NCBI RefSeq assembly: GCF_963974575.1
Contig: NZ_CAXBBQ010000002.1
Span: 248,001-312,000 of the forward strand
Reading direction: 5' to 3'
Length of the DNA stretch: 64,000 nucleotides
DNA from: Sphingosinicella sp963974575
GTDB taxonomy: Bacteria; Pseudomonadota; Alphaproteobacteria; Sphingomonadales; Sphingomonadaceae
Position numbers and translations under genes: made by a program. Position 1 is the first letter of the stretch. The number at the start of each line of letters is the position of its first letter. Positions 15,229 through 24,941 of the stretch are shown here, in pieces. The notes below the pieces were generated by a model, which saw only the letters and a program-made list of their open reading frames with translations, had not been told where the DNA came from and made no database searches.

Positions 15229-16623
15229 TCAGACGTGGATGGCTTTGCCTTCCACGGCCATCGCCGCTTCCTTCAGCGCTTCGGAATGCGTCGGGTGCGC
15301 GTGGCAGGTGAGCGCGATATCCTCGCTTGAGGCGCCAAACTCCATCGCCTGCGCGGCCTGCGCGATCATCGTGCCGGCCAAGCTCCCGACGATGTGAACA
15401 CCGAGCACGCGGTCGGTGGCCGCGTCGGCGATCACCTTCACGAAACCGTCAGTGTCGCGGTTGGTCTTGGCGCGGCTGTTGCCCGCGAACGGGAACTTGC
15501 CGACATTGACTGCGACGCCCGCCGCTTTCAACTCGTCCTCGGTTTTCCCGACGCTCGCCGCCTCCGGCATCGTGTAGACGACCGCCGGGATCACATCGTG
15601 GTTCACATAGCCAACGCGGCCCGCGAGGAAATCCGCCACCGCAAGGCCCTCATCCTCGGCCTTGTGCGCGAGCATCGGCCCCGGCGTCACGTCGCCGATC
15701 GCGTAAATGCCGTCCACAGCCGTTTCGAACTTGTGGCCGACCTCGATCTGGCCGCGCGCATTCAGCACCACGCCCGCTTTGTCGAGATCGAGCCCTTCGG
15801 TGTTGGGGCGGCGGCCGATCGAAACGAGCACAGCATCTGCTTCCAGCGTTTCGGCGGCTCCGCCTGCGGCGGGCTCCACCGTTACGGCAGCCGTGCCCTT
15901 GGCGACCTTCACGCCCGTCACCTTGGTGCTGGTGCGGAACTCCATGCCCTGCTTCTTCAGCAGGCGCGCCATGTCCTTGCGCACGTCCCCATCCATGCCG
16001 GGAAGAATCTGGTCGAGATACTCGACGACCGTGACCTTCGCGCCAAGGCGCATCCAGACCGAGCCAAGCTCGAGGCCGATCACACCGCCGCCGATGACGA
16101 CAAGGTGCTTCGGCACCTTCGGCAGCGACAGCGCGCCGGTGGAATCGACGACGACCTTCTGATCGATCTCGACACCCGGCAGCGGGGTTACAGACGAGCC
16201 CGTCGCGATCACGATCGACTTCGCCGTATAGGCGGTGCCGCCCACATCGACGGTCGACTTGTCCGTGAAGCGCGCGCGGCCCTTCAGCCACGTCACCTTG
16301 TTCTTCTTGAACAGGAAGGCGATGCCGTCCGTCAGACCCTTCACTGCGGCGAGCTTCTCGTCCAGCATGGCATTCAGATTCAGCTTCACGCCCGCGGTTT
16401 CGACACCGAACTTCGCAAGGCTGCCGTCCGCCGCGTGCGCATAGAGTTCGGAGGCATGGAGAAGCGCCTTCGAAGGAATGCAGCCGACATTGAGGCAGGT
16501 GCCACCCAGCGTTTCGCGGCTTTCGACACAGGCCACCTTGAGCCCGTGCTGCGCGGCCCGAATGGCGGCGACATAACCGCCGGGGCCTGCACCGATCACG
16601 ATCACGTCGAACTCTTCAGCCAT
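15229..16623 (-). CDS. lpdA: dihydrolipoyl dehydrogenase (E3)
   Basis: 464 residues. Reoxidises dihydrolipoamide of 2-oxoacid dehydrogenase complexes with FAD and NAD. N-terminal FAD motif VIVIGAGPGGYVAAIRAA, redox disulfide GGTCLNVGCIPSK, second dinucleotide fold VVIGGGVIGLELGSVW, and the interface active-site HAHPTHSEALKEA (His/Glu). The ATG at 16623 has AAGG upstream. It is the probable E3 for the SucA/SucB complex encoded at 17562-21635, but an oppositely oriented oxygenase gene separates them, so lpdA needs its own promoter in the 140-base gap. Confidence 0.97.
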   Translation of the reverse strand: MAEEFDVIVIGAGPGGYVAAIRAAQHGLKVACVESRETLGGTCLNVGCIPSKALLHASELYAHAADGSLAKFGVETAGVKLNLNAMLDEKLAAVKGLTDGIAFLFKKNKVTWLKGRARFTDKSTVDVGGTAYTAKSIVIATGSSVTPLPGVEIDQKVVVDSTGALSLPKVPKHLVVIGGGVIGLELGSVWMRLGAKVTVVEYLDQILPGMDGDVRKDMARLLKKQGMEFRTSTKVTGVKVAKGTAAVTVEPAAGGAAETLEADAVLVSIGRRPNTEGLDLDKAGVVLNARGQIEVGHKFETAVDGIYAIGDVTPGPMLAHKAEDEGLAVADFLAGRVGYVNHDVIPAVVYTMPEAASVGKTEDELKAAGVAVNVGKFPFAGNSRAKTNRDTDGFVKVIADAATDRVLGVHIVGSLAGTMIAQAAQAMEFGASSEDIALTCHAHPTHSEALKEAAMAVEGKAIHV

Positions 16624-16763
16624 CGTCAACCTTGCCTGTTCTATATGGGAATCACGGATTCAGGCCGCTCTTAACGCAGTGGGTGGCGATTTAGAAGTGA
16701 ACATGAAATGATAATGGATACGAAACGAATTTCGTCGATTCGTAACGGGGGTGTTCAGCTGGC

Positions 16764-17558
16764 GTGACACGTATCGAGTTCATCAATCGCAGTTCGGCCT
16801 CGAACGTCGCGAGCCAGGTCAACCTTTTCGCGGCGCCGCTGCTGATTTTCCGTTGGGAAGAGGCGGAATACTGGCAGGCGGAGATTCTTGCCGCGATCGA
16901 GAAGCGCCGACGCACATCGAAGGGCATGAAGCGCACCAATATTGGTGGCTGGCACTCGAAGCGCGACCTGCCCGGCTGGCAGGACCGTGCGACACAGATG
17001 CTGACACGCTGGGCAGCGGCTCGCGCCACGGACGCGACCGCGCAGTGGCGGCAGGGCGAACAGCAACCGGCGCCGCAGCAATGGCGCATGGATGGCTGGG
17101 CCAATGTCAATCCGCCCGGCGCCTATAACCGCGCGCACGATCACGTCATGCTCAACTGGAACTGGTCGGCCTGCTACTATGTGTCGGGATCGCCATCCAC
17201 GACGGACAAGGGCGGCGCGATCGTCTTCGAAGACCTGTGGAGCGGCGTGCAGACCCTGGAGTCCGCATCGCGGCGCAGCTTCCGCCACGCGCCTTCCGAC
17301 GGCGAGATGCTGATGTGGCCCTCGTGGGTTTCGCACCGTGTCGAGCCCCAGGAAGGCGAAGGCGAACGCGTTTCGATCGCCATGAACTTCCACAGCCCGT
17401 GGCTCGAGCGCTCGCGCTACTGGACGCACCGTCCCGGCTTCATTTGGCGCAACTTGCCGTGGCTGATGCGCCCGCTCGCGCGCCTGCGCGGCAGCTGGGA
17501 CCAGAGCCCGGCAGGCGCGCCGCCGGGCTTCGATATCGACGTGGACGAGACCTTTTAG
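16764..17558 (+). CDS. putative 2-oxoglutarate/Fe(II) oxygenase (TIGR02466-like)
   Basis: 264 residues, GTG start. Resembles the TIGR02466 family of putative 2OG-Fe(II) oxygenases. The expected metal ligands are visible: AHDHVMLNWNWSACYYVSG supplies the HxH-type pair, SWVSHRVEP the distal His, and RVSIAMNFHSP the Arg that binds the 2OG carboxylate. The double-stranded beta-helix core is about residues 110-215; the C-terminal 45 residues are basic and Trp-rich. Substrate unknown. It lies on the opposite strand between sucB and lpdA, whose complex consumes 2-oxoglutarate; a functional link is possible but only suggested by position. Confidence 0.8.
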   Translation: MTRIEFINRSSASNVASQVNLFAAPLLIFRWEEAEYWQAEILAAIEKRRRTSKGMKRTNIGGWHSKRDLPGWQDRATQMLTRWAAARATDATAQWRQGEQQPAPQQWRMDGWANVNPPGAYNRAHDHVMLNWNWSACYYVSGSPSTTDKGGAIVFEDLWSGVQTLESASRRSFRHAPSDGEMLMWPSWVSHRVEPQEGEGERVSIAMNFHSPWLERSRYWTHRPGFIWRNLPWLMRPLARLRGSWDQSPAGAPPGFDIDVDETF

Positions 17559-17561
17559 ACC

Positions 17562-18740
17562 CTAGAGGTCGAGCACCAGCCGGGTGGGATCTTCCAGCGC
17601 TTCCTTGACACGGACAAGGAAGGTCACCGCTTCGCGGCCATCGATCAGGCGGTGATCGTAGCTGAGCGCGAGGTACATCATCGGGCGCACGACGATCTGG
17701 CCATCCCGCACTACGGGACGCTCCTCGATGCGGTGCATACCGAGCACGCCCGACTGCGGCGGGTTGAGGATCGGCGTCGAGAGCAGCGAGCCGAACACGC
17801 CGCCGTTCGAGATGGTGAACGTGCCGCCCTGCAGTTCCTCGATCTTCAGCTGGCCGTCACGCGCGCGGCGGCCGAAGTCGCCGATCGCCTTTTCTGTCTC
17901 CGCGAAGGAGAGCGTGTCGGCATTGCGCAGGATCGGCACGACGAGCCCGCCCGGCGAGCTCACCGCGACGCCGATGTCGGCGTAGTTGCGATAGACGATC
18001 TCGTCGCCTTCGATCGTGGCATTGACCGAGGGCACGTCCTTCAGCGCAAGGCAGCAGGCCTTGGTGAAAAAGCTCATGAAGCCGAGGCGGACGCCGTGCT
18101 TCTTTTCGAACATGACCTTGTAGCGGTCGCGCGCCTCCATCACCGCCGTCATGTCGACGTCGTTGAACGTGGTGAGCATCGCGGCGGTGTTCTGCGCTTC
18201 CTTGAGACGGCGCGCGATGGTCTGGCGCAGGCGCGTCATGCGCACGCGCTCTTCCTGACGCCCGCCGGCGGCAGGCGCCGCGGACGCAGCCGGAGCGGCG
18301 ACAGGCGTGGCAGCGGCGGTGCGCACGTCGCCCTTGGTGAGGCGCCCGTCCTTGCCGGTGCCCTGCACGCTCGCGGCATCGACGCCGGTCTCGGCGAGCG
18401 CGACAGTCACGGCAGGTGATTGCTTGGCATCAGCCTTCGCGGGCGCAGCAGCCTTGGCGGGCTCGGCAGCCTTTGCATCCTTCTTCGGCGCGGCAGCGGC
18501 GGCGCCCGCTTCGAGGCGCGCGATCACCGCGCCGACGTTCACCGTGTCGCCCACCGCGGCAAGCTGTTCCGAGAGCACGCCGGCGGAAGGCGCAGGCACT
18601 TCGACCGCGACCTTGTCCGTCTCGAGGCTGACGATCGGCTCATCCACCTTCACGGCGTCGCCGGGCTTCTTCAGCCATTCGCCGACAGTGGCTTCGGTGA
18701 TCGATTCACCAAGCGCAGGGATAACGACGTCGATAGCCAT
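17562..18740 (-). CDS. sucB: 2-oxoglutarate dehydrogenase E2, succinyltransferase
   Basis: 392 residues. Transfers the succinyl group from E1 to CoA. Domains: one lipoyl domain (residues about 1-76; lipoyl-lysine in SLETDKVAVEVP), an Ala/Pro/Lys-rich linker, the peripheral-subunit-binding domain (SPAVTVALAETGVDAASVQG ... GKDGRLTKGDV), another Ala-rich linker, and the catalytic core with the C-terminal active site SYDHRLIDGREAV. A single lipoyl domain is normal for this enzyme. It starts 9 bases after the sucA stop, in the operon mdh-sucC-sucD-sucA-sucB. Confidence 0.97.
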   Translation of the reverse strand: MAIDVVIPALGESITEATVGEWLKKPGDAVKVDEPIVSLETDKVAVEVPAPSAGVLSEQLAAVGDTVNVGAVIARLEAGAAAAAPKKDAKAAEPAKAAAPAKADAKQSPAVTVALAETGVDAASVQGTGKDGRLTKGDVRTAAATPVAAPAASAAPAAGGRQEERVRMTRLRQTIARRLKEAQNTAAMLTTFNDVDMTAVMEARDRYKVMFEKKHGVRLGFMSFFTKACCLALKDVPSVNATIEGDEIVYRNYADIGVAVSSPGGLVVPILRNADTLSFAETEKAIGDFGRRARDGQLKIEELQGGTFTISNGGVFGSLLSTPILNPPQSGVLGMHRIEERPVVRDGQIVVRPMMYLALSYDHRLIDGREAVTFLVRVKEALEDPTRLVLDL

Positions 18741-18749
18741 GATCTCTCC

Positions 18750-21635
18750 TCAACCTTCGATATCGTGGCCGAGCGCCTGCGCCACGAGCTTTTTCTGTTC
18801 GGCGGCGTGCCGCTTGGCAAGACCGGTCGCGGTGGCGGCGGCGGCCGCGCGACCCGCATAGACCGGCTCGGTCTTCACACCGGCTTCCTTGAGCGCGCAT
18901 TCGAGATAGGAACGCACGAAGCTCCAGCTGCCCGCGTTCTTCGGCTCTTCCTGCGCCCACACGAGCGTCTTCAGCTTTTTCATCCGCTTCAGGCGAACCA
19001 CAAGCGCTTCGAGCGGGAACGGATAAATCTGCTCAATGCGGACGATCGAGGTGGCCTTGTCGCCAGCCGCGTCGCGCGCATCGGCGAGGTCGTAGTAGAC
19101 CTTGCCCGAGCAGAGCACGAGCCGCTCGATCTTGTCGTCTGCCGGCGGGTTCGTGTCGGACTTGATGCGCATGAAGTGCGAATCGCCGGTGAACTCCTCG
19201 ATCCGCGACACCGCCGACTTGTGCCGGAGCAGCGACTTGGGCGTCATGATGATGAGCGGCTTGCGGAACGGGCGCAGCATCTGGCGGCGCAGCACATGAT
19301 AGTAGTTCGCCGGCGTCGTGATGTTGCAGACCTGCATATTGTCTTCAGCGCAGAGCTGGAGGTAGCGCTCCAGACGGGCCGAGCTATGCTCCGGCCCCTG
19401 CCCTTCATAGCCGTGCGGCAGCAGCATGACGAGACCGTTGGCGCGCAGCCACTTGATCTCGCCGCTCGCGATGAACTGGTCGATGATGACCTGCGCGCCG
19501 TTCGCGAAGTCGCCGAACTGCGCTTCCCACAGCACCAGCGTCTTGGGATCGGTGAGCGCGTAGCCGTATTCGAAGCCGAGCACGCCGAACTCGCTGAGCG
19601 GCGAGTCGAGCACCTTGAAACGCGGGTTCATGTCATGCAGCGGAATATATTTTCCGCCGGTCTTCTGATCGACCCAGACGGCATGGCGCTGGCTGAACGT
19701 GCCGCGGCCGGAGTCCTGCCCCGAAAGCCGCACACCGAAGCCGTCCTCAAGCAGCGTGCCGAAGGCGAGCGCCTCGGCGGTTGCCCAATCGATACCCTCT
19801 CCGGCCGCGATGGCCTCGCCGCGCGCGGCGATGACGCGCTTCAGCGTTGGATGGATCGAGAAGCCTTGGGGAACGGTGGTCAGCACCTTCGTGACCGCTT
19901 CGATACGCTCCTGCGAAACGCCGGTATCGGCCGCGCGGCGCGCGGTTTCGGGATCGGCGGGGCGGCCGAGGCCTTCCCAGCGTCCCTCAAACCAATCCGC
20001 TTTGTTGGGCTTGTAGCCGGGCGCGGCCTCGAAATCCTTTTCGAGCCGGTCGATATAAGTGTTGATCGCGGTCTCCACCCACGCGGCGTCGATCACGCCC
20101 TCGGCGATCAGGCGCTCGGCGTAGACCTCACTGACTTTCGGCTTGGTCTTGATGACCTTGTACATCAGCGGCTGCGTGAAACTCGGTTCGTCGCCCTCGT
20201 TGTGACCGAAGCGGCGGTAACACCACATGTCGATCACGACGTCGCGGTTGAACTTCTGGCGGAATTCGGTGGCGACCTTGGTGGCGAAGGTGACGGCTTC
20301 GGGATCGTCGCCGTTCACGTGGAAGATCGGCGCCTGCACCGTCCGCGCCACGTCCGACGGATAGGGCGAGGAGCGCGCGAACTGCGGGCTCGTGGTAAAG
20401 CCGATCTGGTTGTTGATGATGAAATGAACGGTGCCGCCGGTGTTGTAACCGTCAAGGCCCGAGAAGCCGAGACATTCGGCGATGATGCCCTGCCCCGCGA
20501 ACGCTGCGTCGCCGTGCAGCAGCAGCGGCAGCACCTCGTCGCGCTCGATGTCGCCGCGCAGCTGCTGGGCCGCGCGCACCTTGCCGAGAACGACCGGATT
20601 GACCGCTTCGAGGTGCGAAGGGTTCGGGGTGAGCGACAGATGGACGGGGTTGCCGTCGAAATCGCGGTCCGTGGAGGTGCCGAGATGGTACTTCACGTCG
20701 CCCGATCCACCGACATCATCGGGGTTCGAGGAACCGCCCGCGAATTCGTGGAAGATCGCCTGAAACGGCTTCTGCATCACGTTCGCGAGCACGTTCAGAC
20801 GGCCGCGGTGCGCCATGCCGATGACGATTTCCTGCACGCCGCCGGCGCCCGCGTACTTGATGACGCTTTCGAGCGCAGGCGCCATCGCCTCGCCGCCGTC
20901 GAGGCCGAAGCGCTTGGTGCCGACGTATTTGCGGCCAAGGAAGCTTTCGAACTGCTCGGCTTCGACGATCTTGTTGAGGATCGCCTTCTTGCCCTGCGGC
21001 GTGAAGTGAATCTCGGCGTTGCGGCCTTCGATCCGCTCCTGAATGAAGCGGCGCTCCTCCAGATCGTTGATGTGCATGTACTCGACGCCGACATGCTCGC
21101 AGTAATTGTGCTTCAGGACCGCGACGAGTGCGGAGATCGTTGTTTCCTCAAAGCCCATAACGCCGCCGAGATAGACGGTGCGGTTCTGCGCATCGCCCAC
21201 GAAGCCGTGATACTCGGGGGTCAGTTCCTCGGGGAACGGGCGCTCGGCGAGGCCGAGCGGATCGAGTTGCGCCGCGAGGTGCCCGCGCACGCGGTACGTG
21301 CGGATCAGCGTCATGGCGCGGATCGCATCGTCCGCCGCCTGCCGGATCGCTTCGGCCGAGGGTGCTGCTGCCGCCCCGGCTTTTTTCCCGGGCGCTTTCG
21401 CTTCCGGCGTCATCTGTAGCGGATCGAGCGCCGCCGTCAGATCGTCGGTCGCGGTATCCGGCCAGCCCTTGCGCTGCCACGAAGGCCCGGAAGCCACGCT
21501 TTCCAGGCCCGCAAAGTGGCGCTGCCACTCCGGATCGACCGATGCCGGGTTGGCCGAATACTGGCGATAGAGGGATTCAACGAACGAGGCGCTGACGCCT
21601 TCGAGAGCGGAGGGAGGCTGTCCTTCGAAACCCAT
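18750..21635 (-). CDS. sucA: 2-oxoglutarate dehydrogenase E1
   Basis: 961 residues from the ATG at 21635. Thiamine-diphosphate enzyme that decarboxylates 2-oxoglutarate. The N-terminus has the E2-binding type segment SFVESLYRQYSANPASVDPEWQRHF. The body shows the expected GMAHRGRLNVLANV, HLGTSTDRDF, HGDAAFAGQGIIAE and FGHNEGDEPSFTQP segments. Two further in-frame starts lie upstream (21647 and a TTG at 21704); 21635 is preferred because AGGA lies at a usable distance before it. The 95-base gap from sucD holds a perfect hairpin. Confidence 0.97.
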   Translation of the reverse strand: MGFEGQPPSALEGVSASFVESLYRQYSANPASVDPEWQRHFAGLESVASGPSWQRKGWPDTATDDLTAALDPLQMTPEAKAPGKKAGAAAAPSAEAIRQAADDAIRAMTLIRTYRVRGHLAAQLDPLGLAERPFPEELTPEYHGFVGDAQNRTVYLGGVMGFEETTISALVAVLKHNYCEHVGVEYMHINDLEERRFIQERIEGRNAEIHFTPQGKKAILNKIVEAEQFESFLGRKYVGTKRFGLDGGEAMAPALESVIKYAGAGGVQEIVIGMAHRGRLNVLANVMQKPFQAIFHEFAGGSSNPDDVGGSGDVKYHLGTSTDRDFDGNPVHLSLTPNPSHLEAVNPVVLGKVRAAQQLRGDIERDEVLPLLLHGDAAFAGQGIIAECLGFSGLDGYNTGGTVHFIINNQIGFTTSPQFARSSPYPSDVARTVQAPIFHVNGDDPEAVTFATKVATEFRQKFNRDVVIDMWCYRRFGHNEGDEPSFTQPLMYKVIKTKPKVSEVYAERLIAEGVIDAAWVETAINTYIDRLEKDFEAAPGYKPNKADWFEGRWEGLGRPADPETARRAADTGVSQERIEAVTKVLTTVPQGFSIHPTLKRVIAARGEAIAAGEGIDWATAEALAFGTLLEDGFGVRLSGQDSGRGTFSQRHAVWVDQKTGGKYIPLHDMNPRFKVLDSPLSEFGVLGFEYGYALTDPKTLVLWEAQFGDFANGAQVIIDQFIASGEIKWLRANGLVMLLPHGYEGQGPEHSSARLERYLQLCAEDNMQVCNITTPANYYHVLRRQMLRPFRKPLIIMTPKSLLRHKSAVSRIEEFTGDSHFMRIKSDTNPPADDKIERLVLCSGKVYYDLADARDAAGDKATSIVRIEQIYPFPLEALVVRLKRMKKLKTLVWAQEEPKNAGSWSFVRSYLECALKEAGVKTEPVYAGRAAAAATATGLAKRHAAEQKKLVAQALGHDIEG

Positions 21636-21662
21636 GGTTCCTGTCATTCCTGGCGTGCGGAG

Positions 21663-21690
21663 GGTCCTGCGCGCCTCCCTACGCAGGACC
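21663..21690 (-). promoter_or_regulatory. intercistronic hairpin between sucD and sucA
   Basis: Perfect 9-bp inverted repeat GGTCCTGCG / CGCAGGACC with a 10-base loop, inside the 95-base gap of the suc operon. It has no T run on the minus strand, so it is not a standard terminator. It is more likely an mRNA processing or stability element that sets different levels of sucCD and sucAB; this role is inferred. Confidence 0.6.
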
Positions 21691-21730
21691 TTCCTAAAAA
21701 GCACCTAAAAACTTGACAATTCTGCCACGT

Positions 21731-22606
21731 TTAGTTGCCGAGCACCTTCGCGAGCGTTGTACCGAGTTCGGATGGGCTCGGCGAAACGACAATGCCCGCC
21801 GCTTCCATCGCCTTGATCTTGTCCTCGGCGCCGCCCTTGCCGCCCGAAACGATGGCGCCGGCGTGGCCCATGGTGCGACCCTTCGGGGCGGTACGGCCCG
21901 CGATGAAGCCCACCATCGGCTTCTTGATCGGGTGCGATTTCAGGAACTCGGCCGCGTCTTCCTCGGCCGAGCCGCCGATTTCACCGATCATGATGATCGA
22001 TTTGGTGTCGGGGTCGTTCAGGAACAAGTCGAGCACGTCGATGAAGTTGGTGCCGTTCACCGGATCGCCGCCGATGCCGACCGCGCTCGTCTGGCCGAGG
22101 CCAACCGCCGTCGTCTGGTGCACAGCTTCATAGGTGAGCGTTCCGGAGCGCGATACGACGCCGACAGAGCCCTTCTTGAAGATGGAGCCCGGCATGATGC
22201 CGATCTTGCACTCGTCCGGCGTCAGCACGCCGGGGCAGTTCGGGCCAATGAGCCGCGATTTGGAGCCCGAGAGCGCGCGCTTCACCGGCACCATGTCGAG
22301 CACAGGAATGCCCTCGGTGATGCAGATGATCAGCGGCACTTCCGCCTCGATGGCCTCGAGGATCGAATCCGCCGCGAACGCCGGCGGCACGTAGACGACG
22401 CTGGCGTCGGCCTTTGTGGCGTCCATCGCCTCGCGCATCGTGCCGAACACGGGCAGGCCGAGATGCTCCTGGCCGCCCTTGCCCGGAACCACGCCGCCGA
22501 CCATCTTGGTGCCATAGGCGATGGCGGCTTCGGTGTGGAACGTGGCGGTCGCGCCGGTCAGGCCCTGACAGAGAACCTTGGTGTTCTTGTTGATGAGAAT
22601 GCTCAT
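21731..22606 (-). CDS. sucD: succinyl-CoA synthetase alpha subunit
   Basis: 291 residues. Carries the CoA-binding Rossmann domain (MSILINKNTKVLCQGLTG) and the phosphorylated active-site histidine in GRTMGHAGAIVSGG. GPNCPGVLTPDE and GEIGGSAEEDAAEF are family signatures. It makes succinate plus ATP or GTP with SucC, whose gene is immediately upstream (4-base gap). Confidence 0.98.
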   Translation of the reverse strand: MSILINKNTKVLCQGLTGATATFHTEAAIAYGTKMVGGVVPGKGGQEHLGLPVFGTMREAMDATKADASVVYVPPAFAADSILEAIEAEVPLIICITEGIPVLDMVPVKRALSGSKSRLIGPNCPGVLTPDECKIGIMPGSIFKKGSVGVVSRSGTLTYEAVHQTTAVGLGQTSAVGIGGDPVNGTNFIDVLDLFLNDPDTKSIIMIGEIGGSAEEDAAEFLKSHPIKKPMVGFIAGRTAPKGRTMGHAGAIVSGGKGGAEDKIKAMEAAGIVVSPSPSELGTTLAKVLGN

Positions 22607-22610
22607 TGGG

Positions 22611-23810
22611 TCAGGCCGCCTTCTTCACTTGCGCCACGATCTTCTTCGCCGCGTCGCCGAGGTTGTCGGCGCTGACGATCGGCAGGCCGCTGTCGGCGAG
22701 GATCTGCTTGCCGAGTTCGACGTTCGTACCCTCAAGACGAACGACGAGTGGAACCGAGAGGTTCACCTCGCGCGCCGCCGCCACAATGCCTTCCGCGATG
22801 ATGTCGCAGCGCATGATGCCGCCGAAGATGTTGACGAGGATGCCCTCGACAGCCGGATCATTGAGGATGATCTTGAACGCCGCCGTCACCTTCTCCTTGG
22901 TGGCGCCGCCGCCGACATCGAGGAAGTTGGCGGGCTCGGCGCCGTTCAGCTTGATGATGTCCATCGTCGCCATGGCGAGGCCCGCGCCGTTCACCATGCA
23001 GCCGATGTTGCCGTCGAGCTTCACGTAGGCGAGGTCGTACTTCGACGCCTCGATCTCCATCGCGTCCTCTTCGGTGAGGTCGCGCAGTTCCATGATGTCC
23101 GGGTGACGGAACAGCGCATTGCCGTCGAAGCCCATCTTGGCGTCGAGGACGATGAGCTTGCCGTCCGTCGTTTCGACGAGCGGGTTCACTTCGAGCAGCG
23201 CGGCGTCGGTCGTCTTGAACGCCGTATAGAGCTGCTGCGCGATCTTGGCGGCCTGCTTGGCAAGGTCGCCTTCGAGCTTCAGCGCCGCTGCGACGCCCCG
23301 GCCGTGGTGGGGCATGAAGCCCGAGGCCGGGTCGATGCGGATGGTGTGGATCTTCTCGGGCGTGTGCTCGGCGACCTCCTCGATATCCATGCCGCCTTCG
23401 GTGGAAACCACGAAAGCGACACGGCCGACGGCGCGGTCCACGAGCAGCGAGAGGTAATATTCCTTGGCGATCGGCGCACCCGCTTCGATGTAGAGGCGGT
23501 TCACCTGCTTGCCGGCATCGCCTGTCTGATGCGTCACGAGCACGCGGCCCAGCATCTCGGCGGCGTTCGACTTCACCTCTTCGACCGACTTGACGACGCG
23601 CACGCCGCCCTTGGCGTCCGCGCCGAGGCCATTGAAGCGGCCCTTGCCGCGCCCGCCGGCATGAATCTGCGACTTCACGACATAGACGGGTCCGGGAAGC
23701 TGCTTCGCCGCCGCCTCGGCCTCATCAGCGGTGAACGCCGGGAAACCGGCCGATATCGGCGCGCCGAACTTCGCCAGCAGCTGCTTGGCTTGATACTCGT
23801 GGATGTTCAT
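22611..23810 (-). CDS. sucC: succinyl-CoA synthetase beta subunit
   Basis: 399 residues. ATP-grasp subunit giving nucleotide specificity. Starts MNIHEYQAKQLLAKFGAPI, includes the QIHAGGRGKGRFNG nucleotide-binding segment and ends with VNIFGGIMRCDIIAEGIV and LVVRLEGTNVELGKQIL. Normal length. Located 9 bases after mdh and before sucD. Confidence 0.98.
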   Translation of the reverse strand: MNIHEYQAKQLLAKFGAPISAGFPAFTADEAEAAAKQLPGPVYVVKSQIHAGGRGKGRFNGLGADAKGGVRVVKSVEEVKSNAAEMLGRVLVTHQTGDAGKQVNRLYIEAGAPIAKEYYLSLLVDRAVGRVAFVVSTEGGMDIEEVAEHTPEKIHTIRIDPASGFMPHHGRGVAAALKLEGDLAKQAAKIAQQLYTAFKTTDAALLEVNPLVETTDGKLIVLDAKMGFDGNALFRHPDIMELRDLTEEDAMEIEASKYDLAYVKLDGNIGCMVNGAGLAMATMDIIKLNGAEPANFLDVGGGATKEKVTAAFKIILNDPAVEGILVNIFGGIMRCDIIAEGIVAAAREVNLSVPLVVRLEGTNVELGKQILADSGLPIVSADNLGDAAKKIVAQVKKAA

Positions 23811-23819
23811 CAGCGATCC

Positions 23820-24782
23820 TTATTTCAGCGAGCTATCGAGGTTGCGGCAGGCGTCCATCAGTTCCTTCACCGCGTTCACCGAAACGTCGAAGTTGGCCTT
23901 GGCCTCACCCTTCAGTTCGATCTCGACGACCTTCTCGACACCGTTCTCGCCGATGATGATCGGAACGCCGACGTACATGTCCTTGATGCCGTATTCACCC
24001 GAGAGGAACGCCGCGCACGGCAGCAGCCGGCGCTTGTCCTTGAGGTAGGAGTCGGCCATCGCGATCGCCGAGGAAGCGGGCGCATAGTAGGCCGAGCCGT
24101 TGCCGAGCAGCCCGACGATCTCTCCGCCGCCCGAACGGGTGCGCGCCACGATCGCGTCGATCTTCTCCTGGGTCGACCAGCCCATCTTGATGAGGTCCGG
24201 CACCGGGATGCCCGCGACGGTCGAATATTCAACGACCGGCACCATCGTGTCACCGTGGCCGCCGAGCACGAAGGCGGTGACGTCCTCGACCGAGACGTTG
24301 AACTCTTCGGCGAGGAAGTGGCGGAAGCGCGCCGAATCGAGCACGCCGGCCATACCGACGACCTTGTTCGCGGGAAGGCCCGAGAATTCGCGTAGCGCCC
24401 AGACCATCGCATCGAGCGGGTTGGTGATGCAGATCACGAAAGCGTTCGGCGCGTGCGCCTTGATGCCTTCGCCCACCGCCTTCATGACCTTCAGGTTGAT
24501 GCCGAGCAGGTCGTCGCGGCTCATGCCGGGCTTGCGCGGCACGCCGGCGGTGACGATGCAGACGTCCGCGCCTGCGATGTCGGCATAGTCGCTGGTGCCC
24601 TTCAGGCGCGCGTCGAAGCCCTCGACCGGGGCGGACTGCGCGAGATCGAGCGCCTTGCCCTTGGGCATCCCTTCCGCGATGTCGAACAGGACGACGTCGC
24701 CCAGTTCCTTCATTCCGACGAGATGTGCGAGCGTGCCGCCGATCATCCCGGCGCCGATCAAAGCAATTTTATTGCGTGCCAT
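23820..24782 (-). CDS. mdh: malate dehydrogenase (LDH-like type)
   Basis: 320 residues. Oxidises malate to oxaloacetate with NAD. Nucleotide fold IALIGAGMIGGTLAHLVG; substrate-binding arginines in TAGVPRKPGMSRDDLL; catalytic His in VLGGHGDTMVPVVEYS. This is the LDH-like MDH typical of alphaproteobacteria. First gene of the mdh-sucCDAB operon; the 159-base gap upstream, next to the zapE stop, should hold the operon promoter. GAGAGAGA precedes the ATG. Confidence 0.98.
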   Translation of the reverse strand: MARNKIALIGAGMIGGTLAHLVGMKELGDVVLFDIAEGMPKGKALDLAQSAPVEGFDARLKGTSDYADIAGADVCIVTAGVPRKPGMSRDDLLGINLKVMKAVGEGIKAHAPNAFVICITNPLDAMVWALREFSGLPANKVVGMAGVLDSARFRHFLAEEFNVSVEDVTAFVLGGHGDTMVPVVEYSTVAGIPVPDLIKMGWSTQEKIDAIVARTRSGGGEIVGLLGNGSAYYAPASSAIAMADSYLKDKRRLLPCAAFLSGEYGIKDMYVGVPIIIGENGVEKVVEIELKGEAKANFDVSVNAVKELMDACRNLDSSLK

Positions 24783-24941
24783 GGGTCTCTCTCACTGAAG
24801 GCGATGCGTGGAACGCCGACCGGACGACCGGCGAAAACGCGATCCCGATAGCCCTTGATTCGCGGCGCTGCAACCGTTCGTAAAAATCCGCGCCGCGCAA
24901 AATTCTTGTCCCTGTGTGCAACGCAGCAAATAAGCCGGGCT

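Noticed and set aside
18420..21419. Open frame of about 1000 codons opposite sucB and sucA
   Set aside because: Same codon-bias effect; sucA and sucB on the minus strand are certain.
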